NCBI GenBank assembly: GCA_022361535.1
Contig: JAKSAU010000968.1
Span: 1 to 13,468 of the forward strand
Source: Desulfobacterales bacterium
GTDB lineage: Bacteria; Desulfobacterota; Desulfobacteria; Desulfobacterales; Desulfobacteraceae
DNA length: 13,468 nucleotides
Reading direction: 5' to 3'
Within the stretch, counting starts at the first letter, position 1, and every line of letters starts with the position of its first letter. Both the position numbers and the translations under genes were made by a program. The notes below the pieces were generated by a model that was given only the letters and a program-made list of their open reading frames with translations, did not search any database and was not told the DNA's origin. This document shows, in pieces, positions 8,026 through 13,468 of this stretch.

Positions 8026-9333
8026 TTATCCAATGACGGAGAAACTTGAATTCTCGTTTATCTGTCGCTTGCGGCTGAAAAACCCGATGTTTAATGTATG
8101 ATTAATATATTTCATTTTATACTGCAAGGGCTCTTTGTCATGATCATTTCCGCCTTCACAATATTGAATCAGCTCAGACATGAAATCCCCCACAGCCGGC
8201 GCATTTTTATACTGATTTCCTGATGTGCCGATGGCCAGATAAAATCCGGGGAGACAGGATTTGTCATAAATAGGATACCAATCGTCTGACAGGTCATACA
8301 AATCTACGATTCCCTGGGTCTGGTTGGGAATCGGCAGGGACGGAATACGCATGGCTTCTCTCATGGCCTGGGTTTTAGCCTGTATGGTCAAATCCGGATT
8401 AAAGTCATCAGGATCTACATATTCTAACGGATCACATTTAGGTTCTTCACTGCCGATAAGAAAATGGTTACCGGTTTCAGGTCGGGTATAGACCCCGGTA
8501 TCTGAATCAGATGTAATCACACCGTCTTTTTCCCAATCCAGCCCTTCAGGACTTGGCACATGGGCAACTTCAACCCGCAGCGCCCGGGTTTTGATATTCA
8601 TGTCATCCAGGACACCGGCCATTTCATTTATTTTATAAGAATGGGGCCCTGCAACATTTACCACAATTGGGGCATGGATCTGAGTACCGTCAGCAAGTTC
8701 GATACCGGCTGCCCTGCCCTCTTCTTTTAAAATGCCTGTCACTTCAGCATTGAACAGAAAATCGCCGCCAACATTTCTTGTGGCCATCTCCACGTTATGG
8801 GTGGACAATTTCGGATCTGAGACATATCCGGACTCGGGTACATAAACCGCCCCTGTGATGCTGTCACCGGTTGGTTCACCAAATCCATCCTCATCCATGG
8901 TTTTCTGGGGATAAAATGAACGCAGGTCTGGTTTAGGTATGTAGTCTTTCATCTGTTCCGGTGTTAAATCAAGGTAACCAACCCCTAAGCTGTCTAAAGA
9001 TTCCTTTACTTTTTCCAGGTTATCGTTAACATCAGATTTAAAGACCATGGCGCCTGTATTCTTGTAATAGGCCATGCCGTCGGGATCTTCAACACCAAGA
9101 TAGCGGTTCCAATCCAACCAGTAATAGTAGCCTTCCCTTGCCAGGGCCACCCCTTCAGGGGAAGAATAATAAAGCCTGATGATAGCGCAGGAACCGGATG
9201 TAGATCCGAATCCGGACCCACCGAGCTTATCAACACTTAAGGTTTTATAACCTTTACGCGCCAATTCGTAGGCAATGCAGTTACCAATGATACCCGCACC
9301 AATGATAATGGCGTCATATTTTTTTTCTGTCAT
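8026..9333 (-). CDS. DAO-family FAD-dependent amine/amino-acid oxidoreductase (sarcosine oxidase/glycine oxidase-like)
   Basis: A 435-residue soluble flavoprotein. An N-terminal Rossmann motif GAGIIG (12-17) follows the first beta strand and binds FAD; SGSCAIIR (46-53) and VVNVAGPHS (224-232) are typical DAO segments; the C-terminal GFYLAIGTSGNQYKNAPAVG (363-382) closes the flavin site. Family enzymes oxidise C-N bonds of secondary or tertiary amines and amino acids such as sarcosine, dimethylglycine or D-amino acids. The length excludes the two-domain dimethylglycine dehydrogenase, which has a folate domain. No cysteine is seen at the covalent-flavin position of monomeric sarcosine oxidase (the region reads DLYDLSDDWYPIYD, 344-357), so FAD is probably non-covalent. 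In an anaerobe it would act as a dehydrogenase (inference). The ATG lies 7 nt after the methyltransferase 2 stop and its AAGGA overlaps that gene's end, so the two should be co-translated. Confidence 0.9.
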   Translation of the reverse strand: MTEKKYDAIIIGAGIIGNCIAYELARKGYKTLSVDKLGGSGFGSTSGSCAIIRLYYSSPEGVALAREGYYYWLDWNRYLGVEDPDGMAYYKNTGAMVFKSDVNDNLEKVKESLDSLGVGYLDLTPEQMKDYIPKPDLRSFYPQKTMDEDGFGEPTGDSITGAVYVPESGYVSDPKLSTHNVEMATRNVGGDFLFNAEVTGILKEEGRAAGIELADGTQIHAPIVVNVAGPHSYKINEMAGVLDDMNIKTRALRVEVAHVPSPEGLDWEKDGVITSDSDTGVYTRPETGNHFLIGSEEPKCDPLEYVDPDDFNPDLTIQAKTQAMREAMRIPSLPIPNQTQGIVDLYDLSDDWYPIYDKSCLPGFYLAIGTSGNQYKNAPAVGDFMSELIQYCEGGNDHDKEPLQYKMKYINHTLNIGFFSRKRQINENSSFSVIG

Positions 9334-9340
9334 TTTTTAT

Positions 9341-10810
9341 CTATCCTTTTTCAAGTTTGGAAAGGATCTCTTTTTCGCCTTCCTTCTTAAGCCGGTCAAG
9401 TTCTGTAATCACTTTATCGCTCAGTGGTTCCGGCGTATGGTTTTCTTTTATGCTCCTGATTTCATCCAAAACCCGGTCAGCCATAGTAGGACAGCCAGCT
9501 TCCTGCCATGGGCCAATGGCCTGGCGATCCATAAGTTTCGAGACAGATAGTTCCTCTTTAAAATGATCCATGGTATGGGGCTGGACCAAAAAATGCCCTG
9601 TCGGTCCGACATCCTCTATTACCTGGCGAGCCAGGGTTTCCCGTGTTACTTCTATGCCACGCACAAACCTTCGGGCCATGCTGATAACCTCATTGCCCAT
9701 AACCAGTTGTTCAATTGAACATGCCATACCCGCAGCCATATAGCCCACATCGTGAATCAGGTTAAGACCTGACATGCCCTGACTGAGGATCGAAAAGCAG
9801 GATTCTATACCTGCTTGTGCATCAAGGCACTTGGCATCCGTTGCTCCGGCAAGCCCCCATGTGGGAAGATTAAAGGATTTTGCAACCTCGGCCTGTGCAG
9901 CTAATCCTAAGCTGTTTTCAGGTGCCCCCATGGTCATCAGGGCATTGCGCATATCCAAAATGCCGACGTTACCGCTCATGGCAACAGGACACCCTTTATT
10001 GCGAAGCTGTGCGATGGTGATATGAATCAAGGATTCGGCCGTCATCTGGGATATCAAGCCTGCCAGGGTGACAGGTCCTGTCGCACCCGCCTGTACTGTA
10101 GATCCGGGCAACTGGGGCATAAACCTGTCTGCAGCAACGAAGATCCTGTCCACTACATCATTTGGGAAAAACAACGGGGCTATGGCCTCGGGATAAGCAA
10201 TGAGAAAAGGCTTTTCCCTAAGTTTATCCTGCCCGCCTGCAACAACAGCAGCCATTTCATATACATATTCCAGACCTAATGCCGAATATCCTATAAAGAC
10301 AGAGGGTTTAGTTGTATTTGAGACCAGTGCTTCAAATTCATGGACCTCTGCAGCATCCTGGGGTACATCCTGTGCTGATCCCATGGGCATGGCAAAATCA
10401 ATACCGTCAAGAGCATCTGCAACCTTGGCCCCAAGGGCGATATCATCAATGGAAGTGGGCCGAATTTCCCCGGAAAACGGATCCCTGTGATTAGGGCTTG
10501 CCGTAGACGTCCCATAATGACTCTTTTCGCCTTCCACTTCCATGGCCCTTTTTCCGTTCCTGTCATAAATGGTCCAGCCTTTTGGAACTGACACCAGGCA
10601 TTCATTCACGATATATCTGGGAATCTTGATATTATTTCCTTGAATCCAGGCACCAGCCTGCTTCATGAGTTTATGGACCCCTTTATGCTCGCACTTGAAT
10701 CCTACCTTTTCAATGATGTCAAAGGCGGCCTGGCGAATTTCCCAGATCTGGTCATCGGTCAGGATTTTCATTCCTACTGACCGGTTGGTTATATTAGATG
10801 ACTGAATCAC
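9341..10810 (-). CDS. MttB-family (trimethylamine methyltransferase-like) corrinoid-dependent methyltransferase, non-pyrrolysine, paralogue 2
   Basis: A 489-residue protein, full length for the MttB superfamily. Recognisable are the helical N-terminus with IIEKVGF (32-38), the GATGPVTLAG strand-turn (242-251), GLAGATDAKCLDAQAGIES (319-337), HDVGYMAAG (353-361) and the C-terminal PTMADRVLDE (441-450). It should transfer a methyl group from a methylated amine to a corrinoid protein that is not encoded here. There is no internal amber codon. The terminal stop is TAG, but read-through would add only 8 codons before TGA, so it is an ordinary stop. The start is GTG at 10808-10810, chosen because GGAGG lies 7 nt upstream; the internal ATG (residue 14) has a poorer site. 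It is the first large gene of the operon, about 240 nt after a sigma-54 type promoter. The substrate is unknown; an MtgB-like quaternary amine is the best guess. Confidence 0.92.
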   Translation of the reverse strand: MIQSSNITNRSVGMKILTDDQIWEIRQAAFDIIEKVGFKCEHKGVHKLMKQAGAWIQGNNIKIPRYIVNECLVSVPKGWTIYDRNGKRAMEVEGEKSHYGTSTASPNHRDPFSGEIRPTSIDDIALGAKVADALDGIDFAMPMGSAQDVPQDAAEVHEFEALVSNTTKPSVFIGYSALGLEYVYEMAAVVAGGQDKLREKPFLIAYPEAIAPLFFPNDVVDRIFVAADRFMPQLPGSTVQAGATGPVTLAGLISQMTAESLIHITIAQLRNKGCPVAMSGNVGILDMRNALMTMGAPENSLGLAAQAEVAKSFNLPTWGLAGATDAKCLDAQAGIESCFSILSQGMSGLNLIHDVGYMAAGMACSIEQLVMGNEVISMARRFVRGIEVTRETLARQVIEDVGPTGHFLVQPHTMDHFKEELSVSKLMDRQAIGPWQEAGCPTMADRVLDEIRSIKENHTPEPLSDKVITELDRLKKEGEKEILSKLEKG

Positions 10811-11036
10811 GCCTTTTCCTCCGCAATATGTATTTCTTTGGTTAACAGGTGGGTATAAACCCTATTTTCATTCCACTCCATGGATTTATAGAATGCTTCA
10901 ACCGTATACTTACAAGTTTTATTGCTTTTTTAATTTTTAGGTATGTCAGGCCGAGCTGGGGTATGGGTGAGAACGAACACTCGTGTGTATCAAGATCTGC
11001 CTTGAGCAATTGTCCGATTTGTTCCGGCCCTGTCAT
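10807..11036 (-). pseudogene. Possible small leader gene (about 76 residues), apparently frameshifted
   Basis: An ORF starts at ATG 11036, with AAAGG 7 nt upstream and about 12 nt after the predicted sigma-54 transcription start; its frame stops at 10842. A second frame, open from 10929 to a TGA at 10807-10809, reads like a helical protein tail (YTVEAFYKSMEW, then LLTKEIHIAEEKA) and overlaps the GTG start of the methyltransferase as GTGA, a typical coupling junction. One missing base between about 10931 and 10842, for example in the six-A run 10926-10931, would join both parts into about 76 residues. I do not recognise the protein. It could be a decayed gene, a sequencing error in a homopolymer, a programmed frameshift, or chance. 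Confidence 0.42.
10818..10822 (-). promoter_or_regulatory. Shine-Dalgarno supporting the GTG start of methyltransferase 2
   Basis: GGAGG on the minus strand, 7 nt before the GTG at 10808-10810. It lies inside the tail of the possible upstream small gene, which fits translational coupling. Confidence 0.8.
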
Positions 11037-11059
11037 TGTTTTGCCTTTTGTCTGTCTTT

Positions 11060-11075
11060 AGCAAGCCCTTTGCCA
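11060..11075 (-). promoter_or_regulatory. Sigma-54 (-24/-12) promoter of the methyltransferase-transporter operon
   Basis: The minus strand reads TGGCAAAGGGCTTGCT, against the consensus TGGCACRNNNNTTGCW: one mismatch, with exact GG-N10-GC spacing. The predicted transcription start is near 11049, leaving a leader of about 240 nt before methyltransferase 2. Sigma-54 promoters need an enhancer-binding activator; a candidate activator site lies upstream. The motif match is seen; activity is inferred. Confidence 0.82.
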
Positions 11076-11157
11076 TTTTTCCCGGATGAACGCTTTGAAT
11101 AATGCGCTTTGGAAAAAACAACTTTCCTTCTGATAAGGCTCTATCCCATATCTATGA

Positions 11158-11183
11158 TATTGTTACAGATAGGCATAACAATA
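11158..11183. promoter_or_regulatory. Candidate activator (enhancer) site: 8-10-8 inverted repeat
   Basis: Perfect arms TATTGTTA / TAACAATA are separated by 10 bp. The centre lies about 120 bp upstream of the predicted sigma-54 start, the usual position of an enhancer-binding-protein site. It shows TGT-N14-ACA symmetry and so is not the classical NifA TGT-N10-ACA. A smaller inverted repeat (ATATC-TAT-GATAT, 11148-11160) abuts it. The cognate activator gene is not in the window. Confidence 0.6.
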
Positions 11184-11223
11184 AATATCGCAATTTGCAA
11201 ACAAAATACTTTCTTTTTTTAAG

Positions 11224-11235
11224 TTGATATATCAA
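11224..11235. repeat. 12-bp perfect palindrome downstream of the kinase gene
   Basis: TTGATATATCAA is self-complementary and sits about 30 nt past the kinase stop. It may be an operator half-site or a chance A/T palindrome; no T-run follows it in the transcript, so it does not look like a terminator. The rest of 11076-11266 has no ORF, but does hold a direct repeat CGCTTTG (11091-11097, 11105-11111) and a TTTGCAAA palindrome (11194-11201). Confidence 0.3.
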
Positions 11236-11266
11236 TTATAAAAATAGAGATGCTCAAAATTGTCTT

Positions 11267-12721
11267 TTATTCATCAACAATAGCGCTTAGTTTTTCCAGT
11301 ATCGGATCAAAATATGGATTTACCTGCTGATACACTTCCCGGTTAATCCGATCATATATCTTTGTGTTATTAAGATTAGCTTCAAACCTGTCATCGGGAA
11401 CAACCATTTTATCCACAGCTGTTTCATAGGATGTAAACGCATTTACTGCCATACCGGCATTAATAACGCACCCCACAGAAGCAGATCCCTTGATACGATT
11501 GCGAAAGGCTGGCACACCGAACACATCAGCAAAAATCCCCATGAATAAATCACTGTTGGCACCGCCCCCTGAAACAATCAGTTTTTTAACAGGTGTGCCC
11601 AATTCTTTCATCATTTTATCCACATGATTTTTCAAGGTAAAGGCAATCCCCTCAAGAATGGAGCGGTACATATGGCCCCGGGTGTGGCGGCCGTCGAAGC
11701 CGAACATCACCCCTTTACGGAACACAGCTTCTGCCGGAGGTGCCCAATCATGAATTGTAATCAAGCCTTCGCAACCCGGTGGTACAGCTTCTCCCTCGGC
11801 GTTGAACATGTCTTCGACAGACACGCTTTTTTGAGCAGCTTCTTTTGTGACACCATCACCAAATTGATCACAGAACCAGGAAACTGTCCACATGCCGCGG
11901 CGAACCCCCATGCACTCGTAAAGGTATTTGTCCGGCATGGAAGCCTGAAAAGTCCAGAAGTGATTTGCATCTGCAACATATTGCTCACCATGAACCATCG
12001 CTCCTATATACGTTCCCAATGAAATCAGCACTGTACCGGCGTCTAGGCTTCCTGCCCCAAGTGCTTCAACCGCCTTATCATGTGCCGTCGCCACCACCGG
12101 CAATCCCTGGGGCAATCCGGTGACATCACTTGCTTCTTTTGTCACATGCCCTAAAACATCCCCTGGCTTTACCAGATCAAAAAGCATATCAGCAGTCACT
12201 CCGCAGTCCTCAAGTGCTTTTGTGTCTGTTTTCCAGTCAAATGTACGGTCATCAATTGGCCATGCACCGATATAATTTGCACACGTATCTTTGAATTCTC
12301 CGGTCAGTCTGTGGGAGATATAACCGGAGGATGTAGTGACATATCCAACTTCACCGTAGGCAGGAATGTGGCAGTAAGGAGAATTAAGGCGCTTGTCCAT
12401 CCAATTTATCACGGGATATGCAAGAGAACCGTCTTTTTTTAACAACGCCCTGCAGCATCGGATAACACAAAGGCCCATTGCCTGAATATCAACAGGATCT
12501 AAATTCAGTTCGTTAACGAACTGTTTCATGGCTTGCCTAAATGCTTTGGTCAGGGCATCCCATATATCATCTTCGGGATGCTCAGCCAGCAGGGGGGCTG
12601 GTATGGCAAGCTTTTTTAGAGGATGGCACCCCTGGCAGACAATTTCTCCTTCCAGGGTAAAAATCAATACTTTTGCACTCTGGGTGCCCACATCCGCACC
12701 CATTAAATACTTAGACTTCAT
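11267..12721 (-). CDS. FGGY-family carbohydrate/polyol kinase (xylulokinase-like)
   Basis: A 484-residue ASKHA-fold kinase. Seen: phosphate-1 loop GADVGTQSAKVLIF (8-21), the sugar-contact motif WMDKR (107-111), RLTGEF (138-143), a catalytic-Asp region ATAHDKAVEALGAG (211-224, D215), SLGTYIG (234-240) and the adenosine motif SGGGANSDLFMGIFADVFGVP (384-404). Family members phosphorylate sugars or polyols such as xylulose, glycerol, erythritol or autoinducer-2; the substrate here cannot be assigned. Compared with E. coli XylB, the stretch between W-x-D-x-R and the RLTGE motif is short by about 29 residues, in a region that helps shape the substrate pocket, so a non-standard substrate is likely. 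The ATG start is 2 nt after the FAD oxidase stop, with GGAAA upstream, so both belong to one unit. No convincing terminator follows; a sigma-54 promoter starts the next operon. Confidence 0.92.
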   Translation of the reverse strand: MKSKYLMGADVGTQSAKVLIFTLEGEIVCQGCHPLKKLAIPAPLLAEHPEDDIWDALTKAFRQAMKQFVNELNLDPVDIQAMGLCVIRCCRALLKKDGSLAYPVINWMDKRLNSPYCHIPAYGEVGYVTTSSGYISHRLTGEFKDTCANYIGAWPIDDRTFDWKTDTKALEDCGVTADMLFDLVKPGDVLGHVTKEASDVTGLPQGLPVVATAHDKAVEALGAGSLDAGTVLISLGTYIGAMVHGEQYVADANHFWTFQASMPDKYLYECMGVRRGMWTVSWFCDQFGDGVTKEAAQKSVSVEDMFNAEGEAVPPGCEGLITIHDWAPPAEAVFRKGVMFGFDGRHTRGHMYRSILEGIAFTLKNHVDKMMKELGTPVKKLIVSGGGANSDLFMGIFADVFGVPAFRNRIKGSASVGCVINAGMAVNAFTSYETAVDKMVVPDDRFEANLNNTKIYDRINREVYQQVNPYFDPILEKLSAIVDE

Positions 12722-12723
12722 AT

Positions 12724-13468
12724 TTATTTTCCATTATTCATATTTCCGGGATTCAATAAATGTGCATTGGCGCTCAGTTTTATTTGATCTATGATCTGTT
12801 TCTTCCTTAACTTTACAGCCGGACTATACAAAATGTGCTGACTCGTTTTCCCTATGCCGTATACCGGGTATATCAAATAATCATTTGATTGGTTGGTTAC
12901 CCAAAAATCGATCCACTTTTCTGCTTGATCGTATTGTTCAGGGTTTAAGTCTGTCAGCGTTACTCTGAAGCGCCCTCTTCCATAGCTCCCAAATACACAG
13001 GCCTTTAAATCGTTTTCAGAAAGGGTGGATGTCACTCTTTCCAGAACAGGTTGTATGAAACCCGGGTTTATTTCCAAATCCAATGTAAAATATGGTTTTG
13101 AATCAGATAGAGTTTCATTGTCACTCTTTTTTGAATAAAAGAGAGCTGAGACCATGGCTTGATGACGCAAGCTTTCAAATTGTTTTATATCGCCAGCGCC
13201 TGAAAACGCCCAAGAATTTGACGGATCAGCGCCTATTGCGGCTGCCTTATCCGTAATATCAGACAAAAGCGGCTCCATATCCTCGAAACTCTTGCCATGC
13301 ATCCCAATAGCAATGGCAGACCCTTGGGGAATCCGGGCCAATCTCCCTTCTCCAGGACGATCTGCCAGATAGCGGGAAATAAGATCAAGACAGGTTTCAT
13401 CCATATAGTCCAAAGACACCACTTGAGCCGTCGAATCAATAAGGTTGTGGCCTGTTTTGTTTAAATCC
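12724..13468 (-). CDS. FAD-linked oxidase, C-terminal part (GlcD/D-lactate dehydrogenase-like), truncated by window edge
   Basis: The frame stays open to the last base of the window (no stop above the GTG at 13420-13422), so only the C-terminal about 248 residues are visible; the N-terminal FAD-binding PCMH domain would lie outside. Pattern matches to the FAD-oxidase C-terminal domain are SLDYMDETCLDLI (family: leE-mD-xal), a long helix ending QFESLRHQAMVSAL (family: lW-xR), and FGSYGRGRFRVTL (family: GH-x-G-D-G-N-x-H). Family enzymes oxidise 2-hydroxy acids such as glycolate, lactate or 2-hydroxyglutarate, or make alkyl-DHAP. Here both histidines of the GHxGDGNxH metal-binding motif are replaced (Ser and Arg), so it may be an atypical or metal-independent member. 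It is directly coupled to the FGGY kinase, suggesting a shared sugar-acid or polyol route (inference). Confidence 0.75.
   Translation of the reverse strand, partial: DLNKTGHNLIDSTAQVVSLDYMDETCLDLISRYLADRPGEGRLARIPQGSAIAIGMHGKSFEDMEPLLSDITDKAAAIGADPSNSWAFSGAGDIKQFESLRHQAMVSALFYSKKSDNETLSDSKPYFTLDLEINPGFIQPVLERVTSTLSENDLKACVFGSYGRGRFRVTLTDLNPEQYDQAEKWIDFWVTNQSNDYLIYPVYGIGKTSQHILYSPAVKLRKKQIIDQIKLSANAHLLNPGNMNNGK

Noticed and set aside
9341..9343. Amber (TAG) codon at the end of methyltransferase 2 as a possible pyrrolysine codon
   Set aside because: The protein is already full length at this point and read-through gives only 8 more codons before TGA. The binding-protein gene also ends in TAG, so amber is an ordinary stop here.
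10811..11059. Cobalamin or glycine riboswitch in the methyltransferase 2 leader
   Set aside because: I looked because corrinoid enzymes follow, but saw no B12-box-like sequence and no glycine-aptamer pattern.

Overview
The window is a compact block of genes that all read leftwards (minus strand). Base composition is moderate, by eye in the mid-40s % GC. The combination suggests an anaerobic proteobacterium-like organism, and I would guess a Desulfobacteraceae-type sulfate reducer. The basis is MttB-superfamily corrinoid methyltransferases, a Tat-exported peptide-type binding protein, a fused two-ATPase Opp/Dpp protein with cysteine clusters, and a textbook -24/-12 (sigma-54) promoter. The taxonomic guess is inference; no rRNA or marker gene is present.

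Right part (13468 to 11267): the C-terminal part of a GlcD/D-lactate-dehydrogenase-like FAD-linked oxidase runs in from outside the window. It is followed after 2 nt by an FGGY-family sugar/polyol kinase. These two form the tail of an upstream transcription unit.

Control region (11266 to 10811): about 450 nt holding an 8-10-8 inverted repeat (likely activator site), a sigma-54 type promoter, and a small leader gene that begins just after the predicted transcription start. The small gene appears to be broken by one frameshift, and its end overlaps the GTG start of the next gene by GTGA.

Main operon (10810 to 195), in transcription order: MttB-family methyltransferase 2; DAO-family FAD oxidoreductase; Tat-exported SBP_bac_5 binding protein; DppB-like permease with an unusual inserted domain; DppC-like permease; fused DppD-DppF-like ATPase; MttB-family methyltransferase 1. 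An A/T-rich hairpin that swallows the last stop codon ends the operon. A GC-rich stem-loop separates the binding protein from the permeases. Bases 1-169 are A/T-rich and hold nothing I recognise.

Working model: an N-methylated (probably quaternary) amine, larger than glycine betaine or in peptide-like form, is captured in the periplasm and imported by the ABC transporter. Inside the cell it is demethylated by two divergent non-pyrrolysine MttB homologues and oxidised at a C-N bond by the flavoprotein. No corrinoid carrier protein, corrinoid:tetrahydrofolate methyltransferase or corrinoid-reactivating protein is in the window, so these partners must be supplied from elsewhere. The substrate cannot be named from sequence alone.
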